In this document: positions 1 through 11,226 of the stretch, in pieces
Layout: each line of letters opens with the position of its first letter
Numbering within the stretch: position 1 is the first letter of the stretch
Assembly: GCF_020379485.1 (NCBI RefSeq)
Contig: NC_063436.1
Coordinates: 30,316,423-30,380,422 of the forward strand
Source: Brassica napus
Lineage: Eukaryota > Streptophyta > Magnoliopsida > Brassicales > Brassicaceae
DNA length: 64,000 nucleotides
Direction: 5' to 3'
The notes under the pieces: model-generated
What the model saw: only the letters and a program-made list of their open reading frames with translations
The model's database searches: none
What the model was told of the DNA's origin: nothing
Program-made: the position numbers and the translations under genes

Positions 1-340
1 GCTTTCATTGCCCGGTTGATATCTTCAGCATCGCCTTCAGCTACGTTCGCAATGACTTCCTTTGTGCGTGTATCAAGAGCTGGGAAGGTCTTACCTAAAG
101 CCAATTAAAAAATCAAACATTAGTGCTCAAGGAACTTAAATTTCAAGCGTCAATATTTTCCCTTGCTATTCCTCCGTTTCTGAACAAAGCATTTTTTTAA
201 AATGAAAACTTTACTCACCAGAAGCTGCGCCTACGAAGTTCCCATTGTTAGGGAATTGTGTGTAAGAAAATTGAACTGATGGGATTATGATTTCTTCAGT
301 TGCAGAAGAGGTTCCAAATCACCGTACGATTTTCCTTTTA
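1..340 (-). pseudogene. 5' part of a mitochondrial aldehyde dehydrogenase (ALDH2B4-like), broken by a stop codon
   Basis: On the minus strand two exons are readable. The upstream one (about 340-219) gives FGTSSATEEIIIPSV followed by NGNFVGAASG. The downstream one (94-1) gives [13 protein letters not shown], then [13 protein letters not shown]. This is the region after the transit peptide and the start of the dehydrogenase domain of plant family 2 mitochondrial ALDHs, NAD-dependent enzymes oxidising acetaldehyde to acetate. The intron between them (218-95) keeps GT and AG borders and the split glycine codon. The residue before FGTSS, an arginine in Arabidopsis ALDH2B4 as I recall it, is TGA here (321-319), and no ATG lies between that stop and the second exon. 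I therefore call it a pseudogene or captured fragment. The rest of the gene would lie left of the window, so its full extent is unknown. Confidence 0.6.
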
Positions 341-1132
341 ATGTAACAAATTATCCATGTAACCGAAGTGTTTTAATACATCATAGCCACATATTCACAT
401 ATTAAAGAATCTAACTTCCGGTCTACTTTACAACAACAACTTTTTTCTGCTTTATTGTTGTACCCTACTAAACACTAAGTGTCAACTAATCCAAGAAGCA
501 GCGATGAACACCTTAACGCACTTAAAATCTAAAAGACCAAAGAACACACAGATTCCAAAGGAGTCGAACCTGAGCTTGAGAAGTCTCAATTCACCGTCTT
601 GCGATAGATCTGATAGCACGCCCTGACTTTATCACTTTCTATTTCTCAAAGGAGACTGAAAAAAGTTGGTGAGACATACCTATATCTCCAGAGTTGCAAC
701 CGATGGACCTCTGAGCTGCACAATAATTAGGTAAGAAAAAAACTTTTGTCCTTAAAGAAACTGAGATCAAAAAGAGGCAAATAAGATGTGCTTACATCAG
801 ACTGTTTGATTTCACACAGGGTGCTGGGCATAGATTGGTTTTTGATAGATAAATCACCGTCGTCCAACAGTGAATACATGGCCTCTCATGATACAGTGTG
901 GGGGTTCTGAAATTACATAAAAAAACACTGGGACAGTTAGACACAGAAGTATTGTAGTCAAGAAGTAGAAAAGTCTCAGACATAACAGCATAGTTCTGTC
1001 GGAAAAATATAAAAGAACCAAACATGAAGCCAACTGAACTCGTTGGGCATGAACTGAAAGACCAAACCTTCAACAAAAAAGTATTAGATCAAACCAATAA
1101 AAAATACTAATCACTGATGAAACTTGACCCAC

Positions 1133-1502
1133 CTGAAAATACTGAGAAAGTATCTTCGCCCATTGAGCCTTAGCTCCGACTCTCCAGATTCCGATCCAGG
1201 ATCCGAAACCGGTCCTTGATTCTCAACCAGAACATCGCTCGCCGATGAAGACCCCGCCGGTTCCGCCGCCGCCGCCTAAGCTATTAAAAAAATCAAAAAT
1301 CAGATTCGAAACCAAAAAAGAAAAAAAACTCAGATTCGGACAAGAACAAACATACAAATTCAATAACGGCATCGATCTTAACCTTAGGTCACTTTGTAGG
1401 GGGTGGAGATGATGAAGACGGTTCAGGGGATGAAGAAGAAGAACATAAACGCTTGAAAGGCGAAGAGCTACGTCTCGTCTCCACGATATCCCAAGAAATC
1501 AT
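1133..1502 (-). pseudogene. N-terminal exons resembling a plant AAA-type ATPase (At4g02480/At1g02890 type), broken
   Basis: Two minus-strand exon-like blocks are seen. The first (1502-1356) reads VETRRSSSPFKRLCSSSSS, then a Pro/Ser run, a stop, and PKVKID. The second (1275-1133) reads AAAAEPAGSSSASDVLVENQ and SDPGSESGESELRLNG. It starts after a TTAG acceptor and ends at CAG|GTGGG. The serine/proline-rich opening with a basic KR..KVKID patch resembles, from memory, the N-terminus of FHA/AAA-type ATPases of plants. The usual second codon GTG is preceded by ATC instead of ATG, and a CGA-type arginine codon is TGA (1391-1389). No ATPase domain is present. It lies on the same strand as the ALDH fragment downstream. 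The family assignment is tentative; that it is a decayed coding fragment is more certain. Confidence 0.4.
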
Positions 1503-2582
1503 AAACATATGTATTTATTATTTAATAACGAAACCAAACTGAGATAACCAAACCGGACATGAATCATGGGACCCACAAACATAAAGGAGTCGCTGACGTG
1601 GATAGCTTCAGGAGAGACTAAACTGTCCCATTATAATATAGATTAGTATTTATAAATCTGTTTTTTCTATTGCCTATTTTAGGGAACTACTTGCCTTGCT
1701 TTAATCCAATAAAATCAGAAATGTAGGGGGAAGAAAACAAAATAAAAATAAGCTTTAACAAGAAAGAAGTATATCAGGCGAAGATACAATCAAGCAAAAG
1801 ATAAACTCAAATTACAGACAAAACGAAGGAGCATTCTCTGAAAACAATTGTATCCTTACTTCTTTTCTAAATAATTCTCTCTTACTCTTTAAAATTCTAT
1901 ATTATGTTTTTATAGCCTCGAAGGTGGTTAAGCATTTTCAAATTTAAAGATTGAAAACAATGGCAGCAACAACCAAAAAAAAGTAACACTCAACCAAAGG
2001 AAAATAGGTATCAACTATCTACAACTATGATAATGCAAATATAGTTTTTACAAATTTGTTTGTTATGGTTTGACAATTTCACTAATCTATTTGTTATAAA
2101 CAGAGCATTTTCGACTATCTTAGGAATTTTTAGAAAAAAACTGTATATTTACGTACATGTTTAGTAATATTTTTTTATTATATTAATCTTATCAGAACAG
2201 TCATTAAAACAATAAAAATAAAAGTGAATAGATTAAGCATGATTTTTTTAATGCAAACAAAAATTGACCCGTGCTTAGCACGGGATGGTAATACTAGTAT
2301 ACTATTAAAGTAGCAGCTGTTGATTTGCAGATGGAAAATTGATGCTGAATCAGAGTAGATATTTTGTTTGGACCACTTCTTAATTCTTCTATAAGAAAGA
2401 TATTTATTAAAATATCAAGAAAAATGACGTTTATGTTTTGTATTTGTCCGCCCAAAACTTTATTTTTTCCAAGTGAAAAATTGTCAAATGGAGGTGGAAA
2501 ATAAATAAAGAACGCGTTGAATAAATAAAAAAGGATTGAAAAAGCACGGCAAAGAAGGAAAACGACGCGTAGTCTACGGACG
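1503..2582. other. AT-rich intergenic DNA before the PP2C gene
   Basis: Apart from the Helitron terminus at 2268-2297 no gene is visible. The stretch is AT-rich and holds only short open frames without family resemblance. Confidence 0.5.
2268..2297 (+). mobile_element. Helitron 3' terminus (hairpin + CTAG)
   Basis: A perfect 7-bp-stem hairpin CCCGTGCTTAGCACGGG (2268-2284) is followed after nine bases by CTAG (2294-2297) and then a T. This is the canonical 3' end of a Helitron inserted between A and T. The 5' end is not certain: an A|TCCTTACT at 1853 is one candidate, but the element could also reach left beyond the gene fragments at 1-1502. The bases directly after it (TATACTATTAAAGTAG) resemble another Helitron head. 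Confidence 0.6.
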
Positions 2583-2590
2583 TATATAAG
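2583..2590 (+). promoter_or_regulatory. TATA box of the PP2C gene
   Basis: TATATAAG lies about 215 bases upstream of the ATG at 2798 and is followed by a pyrimidine-rich leader (TCTTCATC.. CTTCTTCTTC), as expected for a plant core promoter and 5' UTR. The transcription start would be about 30 bases downstream, near 2615. Confidence 0.5.
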
Positions 2591-2797
2591 GAACGGCAGA
2601 TTCCAAAGTCTTCATCTCTCATACTATTCTTCATCTTCTTCTTCTTCACGCGGTTGTCTCTCACCAACTCAACACACATTCTCTTAAAAAGCCTATCAGA
2701 TCAAACATTCGTCGAATAATCAAATCCAATCGATTTCAATTTCAATTTCAATTTCACTCTCGGAACTTGGAACCAGCTAAAACCCTAACAGTAAGTG

Positions 2798-4409
2798 ATG
2801 TTGCGAGCTTTAGTACGGCCTCTCGAGCGGTGGTGCCCAGGAAGCAGATCGAGCGGCGATGCTTTACTCTGGCAATCGGAGCTGAGACCGCACGCCGGCG
2901 GAGAGTATTCGATCGCGGTGGTTCAAGCCAATTCGAGACTAGAGGATCAGAGTCAGGTCTTCACATCCTCCTCCGCCACTTACGTCGGAGTCCACGACGG
3001 CCATGGCGGACCCGAAGCTTCTAGATTCGTTAACAGACATCTCTTCCCTCATATCCACAGTAATCACATCTTCTCATCATTCCAAGATTCAAACTTTGCT
3101 TTAAAAAAAAAAAAAAAATCTGATCTTTGTTATGTGAATTTGCAGAGTTCGCTAAGGAAGAAGGAGGAATATCTCCAGATGTGATTAAGCGAGCGTTTAA
3201 AGAAACTGAGGAGGACTTTTGCCATATGGTTCAACGATCCTTACCGTTGAAACCGCAGATGGCTACTGTGGGGACTTGTTGTCTCTTTGGTGCTATAACT
3301 AATGGTACACTGTATGTTGCGAATCTTGGAGACTCGAGAGCGGTTCTTGGGAGAGTTGTTTCAGGGGTTGCTGAAGCTGAACGGTTGTCCACTGATCATA
3401 ACGTTGCTGTTGAAGAAGTGAGGAAGGAGGTTAAGGCGCTTAACCCTGATGATTCGCAGATTGTTATGTATATTCGTGGAGTCTGGAGGATTAAAGGCAT
3501 TATTCAGGTATGTTACTTAGAGCTTTTGCTTCCTTGCTTCCTTGCTTGTTTGTGAGATATGTTAGTTTCTATGCATAGAAGGTGTAGTGTGATAGTGTGT
3601 ATTTTCTGTTTTGAGTAACTTAAGTTTGATATAAATGGGGGGCTTGTAATGTTCCAGGAATCCTTCACAGGGGCTCCTGCAACGTTTCTTTCCCAGTGTA
3701 GTCAGAGGTCTACATGATAATGAAGAGATATGTTTTGTGGTTGTTGATGACCTTTCCATGAATGTTGAGCTCGTTGTATGTAGTTAACTAAATCGTTTAT
3801 CTATGTGCTTCTTTATAGGTATCGAGATCAATTGGGGATGTATACTTGAAGAAGCCTGAGTTTTACAGGGATCCGGTTTTTCAGCAACATGGAAACCCCA
3901 TTCCTTTGAGGAGACCTGCGATGACAGCTGAACCCTCCATTATAGTAAGGAAGCTTAAGCCACAGGACTTGTTTATCATATTTGCATCAGATGGTCTCTG
4001 GGAACATCTTAGTGATGAAGCAGCCGTAGAGATTGTACTCAAACACCCAAGAGCTGTAAGTTTGCCATCCTAAACTCGAAGTTTATTGTGTCTCTCTTTT
4101 TTCTGTTAGCTACTTTGTAGATTTCTAACTCTCTGTGGTCTACAGGGGATCGCACGAAGACTTGTAAGAGCCGCTCTTGAGGAAGCTGCAAAGAAGAGAG
4201 AAATGAGATATGGAGATATGAAGAAAATCGCCAGAGGGGTTCGAAGACATTTCCATGACGACATAAGCGTCGTTGTTGTTTATCTCGATCAACACAAACC
4301 GAAGAATGGTAAACTGATCCAGCAAGGAGGCATCACAGCTCCATCGGATATCTACTCACTACGCTCAGATGAAGCGAAGCAACGGCAGCTACTCAATGTG
4401 TTATACTGA
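2798..4409 (+). CDS. Clade D protein phosphatase 2C (At4g33920-like)
   Basis: Four exons (2798-3059, 3146-3507, 3819-4055, 4146-4409) join to a 374-residue protein with all borders GT..AG. It opens MLRALVRPLERW and keeps PP2C signatures: GVHDGHGG near residue 64, with the metal-binding Asp, GDSRAVLG, SRSIGDVY, FASDGLWEHL and the final DDISVVVVYLD. The product is a Mg/Mn-dependent Ser/Thr phosphatase. Clade D members dephosphorylate plasma-membrane H+-ATPases and are inhibited by SAUR proteins, restraining auxin-driven growth; that role is family knowledge. Relative to my memory of Arabidopsis At4g33920 a few residues are missing between VVSGV and AERLS. The start was chosen because the motif order and length match the family. 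The ATG also lies downstream of a TATA box. Its position beside the RING gene and OST1 supports orthology. Confidence 0.93.
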
Positions 4410-5378
4410 CTCTCTGATTATGGTAAATGGTTGTTTTGGAAAAGATTCAAATAGGGAAGAAAACTTGTTTACATATTTGTTTAATCTTTCACCAAGAATG
4501 TTTGTTCTTGTTATATATTGGAGTTGGATTTGTATATTCTTTTACCAGCAATGAACGAAACCCTTTTTTTCTTTTTGGGCAAATCAGTTTTGGTTTTGTC
4601 AAACAATACTTACTTCTGGCATACAGAAGTAAGAAAACTTGTTTTGAGTTTACCTTGTTTGAGTTCTGCTAATGCTCGATGTGGTAAATGAACAAGTGAA
4701 AGAGAAGAATTTTAGGGTGAATTTATATCTGTACTTCTGTTTTAATAATATAGATTTGCAGTATATATCAGTTGATCACGATTTCTCTAAACCCAAACAT
4801 ATAATTTTATCTTCATCAAACGAAGAGCTACAAGACAATCATGTCAACAGAAAAGATTCAATTACATTTCTGCTTTGCATTTTCTTTTGCTTCTCCTCAT
4901 TTTTCTCAATCATTTGGTAATATTTTACTCATCTTCATTTCCATATAAATGATAACGCTAGATAGAATCAGTTATTTTTTGACAAACTATTCATAGTATT
5001 TGTTTTAAATATTTTTTCCGCTGGATGTTAGTACAAATGCCATTGTAGGGGCTTGAATGGAATTAGAATCAAGGCAGTTAATTAAAGTTTGAGTATACAT
5101 CGATGGAATTAGATGATTCCACTAAAATGCACATGAATTTATTTGGCAGTTAAGACGTGGAATTAAGTAGAATGGTTTGAAATACATGTTGACTCAACCA
5201 TAATCTGCGGAGAAGATTTTTGAAAGGGACAGAAACTTGGTTCCCATCGTTTAAAGCTCAACGGCTTTTGATTTTCGTTTGCTAGATTTTGTTGCTTGAT
5301 CTCAGCTTTCCTCAGCTATATCAAAATAAACAAGACCATTATGTTTTCAGAGAATGGTTCACGTCATGCAAGAACTGG
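4410..5378. other. 3' flank of the PP2C gene, no gene seen
   Basis: AT-rich downstream DNA, probably 3' UTR up to around 4660 and then intergenic. Short open frames have no recognisable protein content. Confidence 0.5.
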
Positions 5379-5500
5379 CTAATTAAACGCATCTCTCTCC
5401 AGATCACTCCTCAGCTTCTTCATCTTCTCGCTCACCACACTCTCCACCGATGTACCAGCACCACTGAACATAATCACGCCGTACTTTCTCCCTCCTTCAA
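5379..5500 (-). pseudogene. Terminal exon-like block of an unrecognised gene
   Basis: On the minus strand, after a possible acceptor (ATGCCAG at 5507-5501), the frame reads EGGRKYGVIMFSGAG, then SVESVVSEKMKKLRSDLERD and ends AFN with a TAG stop at 5381-5379. The composition looks like a real C-terminus with a charged helix, but I do not recognise the family. Its place between the PP2C and RING genes matches the place of At4g33925 or At4g33930 in Arabidopsis, so it may be a relic of one of them. No convincing upstream exon was found within the following kilobase, so it is probably a remnant. Confidence 0.3.
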
Positions 5501-5639
5501 CTGGCATGTGTATATGAGCATGTTACGGTAAAGAGTAAAAACATAAACAAATTTTTTTTGTTAGTAGTCCTCACAATGTTGCTATATCAGCAATAAGTTT
5601 TTGATTTTCCCTGTTGACTGAAGAGGAAAACATAAACCA

Positions 5640-7354
5640 AAGTTGAACCATCTAAAATCAGATCTAAACTATATAGGAGTAAAGATGAATTGTGATATCT
5701 ATTAACTCTGGCTCAAGCAATCTTCAAACAGACCTGCATCAACAGCTCAAACCTCACTGCTGACGTCTTCTTTCCACCATGTCTCACACCAACTGCATCT
5801 TGTAGTGACTCACCCTGCATCAGCCCTTAAGATATCTCCTCTAGAACCCTGATATCTCTTCTCTGCTGTGCCATCCTCTAACACCTTCACTTGTATGAGA
5901 AATCACACTAGACTTGGTGTTTGCATCACATTCTGTCTCAGACCCAACCAGTACATCATTCTGATTCATTTTCATTCTTCAAGCATGCCTTGAATATCTA
6001 TAAACCTCACGTGAGTATAACTTCTCTGTTATCCTGAGACGAAAACCTTTCTTGTGATGCTCCAAAGACACAAGTAAACCTCACTTGTTCTTAACCCAAT
6101 GCAGTTTGACTTCTCTGGATTTCCATTCAATTAGGAATGCATTTCAGTTGCTTAACTTCTCTAAGATGACCATACTTCATTATCCTTTGACCCTGACTTT
6201 GAAGCAGACAATCTCTTTCTGACCTTGAATCTTTGTCTTCTGCGGACTTGTATCACCCATGAAGCCTATCAAAACCAGTGATTCCTTTTTAACTCCTACA
6301 TGCCATGAGCTAACCATCCTCTGAAGCCGTCTGACTTCATTACTCCACCTGCAACTCAACCTCTTAAGTAGCCGTGTACTTCATTTACTTGCAGAAACTC
6401 CACTTGAAGCTTCATATATTTCTCAATCTTAGCTCCACCTTTCAGAGTTAAAACATCACTGCCTTATTGATTAATCATGGCTTAAAACTTGATAATTGTC
6501 TCAGTCCGCAAGACACACTCATTTTCACTGCAGCCACTGCAACGAATCTGTTTTTACCAGAAGATCCACCAAGGCGCTTCCCTTTACTACCTTACGCCAC
6601 TCATCTGAACCAACTTGACATCTATTATCATTCCTCCTCTTTGGATGAGAAAATTGTGTCAAACCTTGAGGCACCACTTCTGCTATATCTCTAGATTCCT
6701 CTTTGTTACTCTCAATTTTGACCATTCAGAACAGAACTCCTGCTGCCATCTTCAAGTATTACACTTTAAGAATGTACCATTTCTGGAAAAAAACATTCTC
6801 TTGAGACTTCCGAGTAGAACTTTAACCTTGAGCTTCATGTCCAGATTTCTTTATAATCGACACGTCAGATTTCAGTTGACGTAGGTAAACCAGAAACCAC
6901 CTGATTCTTCCCTCCTTTGGTTTTTTATACCACTGATATCACAATCAGTTTCACCAATCATCTTCCCTGCCAAGTTAAGACACTACCTCCTTGTGTCACA
7001 AGGCTTTAACCTGAGCTTATACAACCCAAAACACAACTGTAAATGATATTTTATGCAACACTTTGGAATATGAAGTCATTTTTAACATTTTTAATATTAC
7101 TTATAACTTTTAGGTTTCTAAAATAGTAATCCCTACAAACTTACTTTTTTGAGTAATGATTGGTGCTATTGATATAACATACACCCACTAATCGGTTTAC
7201 TTTATAGACTTGTTTCTTATACTAATTATTTTTCTTAATTGAGATTTTTAAGTTATTTTTGGTTTTTGATTGGTAGATTGGTGCCACGTGTAGGAAGGGA
7301 GTGGCACGTGCCACATACTAAATAATAAACCTTTTGAGCAAAATTATGTACTGA
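5640..7354. other. Degenerate, pyrimidine-rich stretch without a readable gene
   Basis: From about 5700 to 7000 the plus strand is rich in CT and CA and poor in poly-A, unlike the surrounding AT-rich DNA. This suggests an old coding or transposon sequence on the minus strand, but all six frames are interrupted and no motif could be assigned. It is left unnamed. Confidence 0.35.
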
Positions 7355-10300
7355 CTAGGGATTAACCCGGGCTACGCCCGGGATTTTTTATTTTTTCTAA
7401 TTTAAATTGTTAAATCATTTATATTTAGGTTATGATATATATTTATATAAATGTTAAGATACATGTCATAATTAAAATTTGTTTTTAAACTTTAACACGT
7501 TTAATTAACATATTTTTTACTATTTAAATATGTTTTTGTAATTTTGTTGGCTATCTATTTATCATATTTAGCAAAACTATATGTTGAGTGTTGGAATAAA
7601 TGTTTTAGATATTTAATTAAACTGTAGAATATTTTTGGATCGACCACATGCTCAATAATCGATTGATCCGTAAAAAGATGGTCGATCTCCTTGGCCATGT
7701 AAGTACAATTTTAGCAAAAATATCTTTGATTTTCAAATATTAAGTATATAACTATTCTTTTGAATATTGTTTATGTAAATATTTTTTGTGATGTTTGAAT
7801 TTGTGATGTTCGTATACTTAACCTAGATGATATTGATGTTTAACAATTTATTGTTTTCCGGAAATAGAAAATAATGATATATCAAAACGTATCTAATACT
7901 TGTTAAATGATAGTATAATGTAAATTACATTCATTATTTGAAAATAACCATTTGTTGTTTTTATTTTTTTTTAAATCAGAAATTATTTTTATTTAAAAAC
8001 ATTATTCAGATATAATATAATAGTTTAAGTTTGGAAGATTAATCTATATATATAAATTATGTATATTTTTTAAAAAATAATTTAAGATATTATATATTGA
8101 GTAACTAAATAAAAGCTGAATTTCTTATCTTGAAAATCAAATATTTATATTTTTGTCTTCACGTTAGACTCACCAATCCATCATAGTGTGAGGTTGATGT
8201 TGATGTTATAATGAGTTTTATAGGGACTTTCTTGATGTAAAACTATACATTTTTATTTTTTTTGTTTAATATGGTATTTCCATTTTAATATAATTTACTA
8301 TCATTTTAAGATAGATGTACATTTTAAGATAGATGCTTAAATCTTAATGTTCTTTTTCTATTTTTTAAAATGTTTATTTCTATTTCTTAAATTTTTTTAC
8401 GTAATATCTATATTTTATATTTTAAAATAGATATTTAAATCTTAATGTACTTTTTCCATTTTTTCAAATTGTGTATTAACTTATATTATATATTTTACAT
8501 TTTAAGATAGATGTTTAATGCTTAATGAACTTTTTCCATTTTAAAAAAAAAGTTGTGTATTTACTTATTATTATATAGATAATTCATATATTATATATTT
8601 ACATTATCTACTTATTATTTATTGATAATTCATATATTATATATTTAATGCTTAATGTTTATTTCCACTTCATGACTTTTTATTTACTTAATATCTCTAT
8701 TTTACATTTTAAGATAGATGTTTAAATCTTAATGTACGTTTTCCTTTTTTTTAAATTGTATATTTCCATTTGTTATACTTTCTATTTACGTAATATCTAT
8801 ATTTTAAATTTTAAGATATATTTTTAAATCTTAATGTAATTTTCCATTTTTTAAATTGGGTATTTACTTATATTATATATTTACTTATGATTTATTTTTC
8901 TTTATATTGTGTATTTCTATTTCTTATACTTTCTATTTACTAATAATTTTATATTTTAAGATAGATTTACATTTTAAGATAGATATTTAAATACTAATGT
9001 ACTTCTTCCATTTTTTTAAATTGTGTATTTCCTTTTCTTATACTTTCTATTTGGGTAATATCTATATTTTACATTTTAAGATAGATGTTTAAATCTTAAT
9101 ATACTTTTTCCATTGTTTTTAAGTTGTGTATTTCTTTTTCTTATAGTTTATATTTACTTAATATCCATATTTTACATTTTAAGATAGATGTTTAATATTT
9201 AATGTACTCTTTCCATTTTTTAAAAATTATGCATTTACTTATTATTGTATATATTATTCGTATATTTATATATTTATAATATTTACTTATTATTTATTTT
9301 TCTATATATTGAGTATTTCTCTTTCTTATACTTTATATTTAGTTAATATCGATATTTTATATTTTAAGATAGATGTTTAAATCTTAATGTATTTTTCCAT
9401 TTTTAATGTAAAACGGCAATGTTTAATACAAGAACTTGGACAAATAGTCAAATAGTTATATTTATGTTTTTTTTCTTTTTTATATAAAATGGTAATGTTA
9501 CATTATGAAGATAAGCCATTTCTTTTAGTGAAAATGGTAATCTTACATATGTTTAATGTAGTTTTTCTATTTTTTTTATGTTGTATGTTTACATATTATT
9601 GTTATTTTTAAATGTAAAATGGTAATCTTACATATGCTTAATGTATTATTTTCATTTTTTATGTTGTATGTTTACATATTATTTATTATTTTCTAAATTA
9701 TATATGGAGATAAACCGTCTTTTTTTTAGTGAAAAATGGTAATTTTACATATGTTTAATGTAGTTTTTCCATTTTTATGTTGTATGTTTACATTTTATTT
9801 TTTTTAAAATAAAAATGTAATATGATAATCTTACATATGTTTAATGTAGTATTTCCATTTTTTATGTTGTATTTTTACATATATTTATTATTTGCAAAAT
9901 TATGTAGAATGTTTTTTGTTTTTTTTATAAAACGGTAATGTTACAATATGAAGATAAGCCATCTTTTTTTTAAGTGAAAAATGATAATCTTACATATTTT
10001 TAATGTAGTTTTTCCATTTTTTGTGCTGTATGTTTACATATTATTTATAATTTTCGAAAATTAGTAAAATTAAAATGTAAAACTATATTTTATGCAACTT
10101 GTCATCTTTCGGGAGAAGTTTTTTTGCTGATGTGGACGCTCTATGGAGCCTTAAAAGGTCAATTTTATTAGTATTTTTTTTATAAAACGGTAATGTTACA
10201 TTATGGAGATAAACCGTCTTTTTTTTAAGTGAAAAATGGTAATCTTACATATCTTTAATGTAGTTTTTCCATTTTTTATGCTGTATGTTTACATATTATT

Positions 10301-10432
10301 TATAATTTTCGAAAATTAGTAATATTAAAATGTAAAACTATATTTTATGCCACGTGTCATTTTTCGGGAGAAGTTTTTTTGCTGATGTGGACGCTTTATG
10401 GAGCCTCAAAAGGTCCCTTTTATTAGTAAGGA
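7355..10432 (-). mobile_element. Non-autonomous Helitron with internal tandem repeats
   Basis: Read on the minus strand, the element begins TCCTTACTAATAAAAGGGAC at 10432 directly after an A. It ends with the hairpin CCCGGGCGTAGCCCGGG, seven bases and CTAG at 7358-7355, followed by a T. These are the TC..hairpin-CTAG ends and A/T insertion site of Helitrons. The 17-nt hairpin is identical to that of the element ending at 27452, so the two are probably one family. Inside there is no coding sequence. About 8290-9410 holds tandem copies of an 'AAGATAGATGTTTAAATC..AATGTA..TTTCCATTTTT' unit. About 9530-10330 holds copies of a 'GGTAATCTTACATATGTTTAATG' unit. The head region is duplicated: GCTGATGTGGACGCT recurs near 10130 and 10381. 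Confidence 0.72.
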
Positions 10433-11226
10433 TTCAACTTTGTGGCTTGTTGGTTTTTAAAAGCTCAATTGTGCACCACCTCACCCAATTTCCAGGCCTT
10501 CAATGAGCTGTATTTTTTTTTCGTTTTAACTCTTTTAGATTTTTTAGATTATTTCTTTTTTCTTTTTGGCTAAATAACATTATTCTTTCTAAGTTAGAAA
10601 TTTTCTTTTGTTCTCTTTAATACTAGTTTTGGAATTCTTTTATAATTTATTTAAAGTTTACTTTAACAATTTTTTCAACTAAAGTGAATATTAGAAAAGG
10701 AAGTTATCGTGTGTAATAAGAAAAAAAAAATTATAAATATAAATATTATCTTATAATATTATTTATATAAGTATCTAAAATTGTAGAATTGCTTATCTTT
10801 TTGTGTGATTTACCTTTTAAAAACGAAAAATGTAAAATAATATATTTTTAAAATTAATATGATATAATTTATTAGATAGTATGATCCATATTAAAATATT
10901 TTCTGGATTCACTCCTGGTTACATGTTTTTTTTTCTTAACCTAATTACGTAATAAAAGTATCACATACATGTATGTCATTACAAAGGAACGTTGTGTCAA
11001 GGTCTTGGTTGTTTTTTGTTGATTGAAAATCTACCACATACGACATATACGAACAATCTTTGGTAGCCTTGACATCTCTTTCCACATACGACATTTACGA
11101 ACAATCTAAAATTTTATTTTTATATTTTTTTTAAAAATTCTTAAATTTTGCTTATGTTTTACTTATGTTTTTTTTGTCAGTGCTTATGTTTTACTATGCT
11201 TGTTTATTTTAAATTATTTTGTGTGT
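10433..11226. other. AT-rich intergenic DNA
   Basis: No gene is seen. Two near copies of CCACATACGACAT..ACGAACAATCT lie at 11035-11105. The remainder is AT-rich. Confidence 0.45.
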
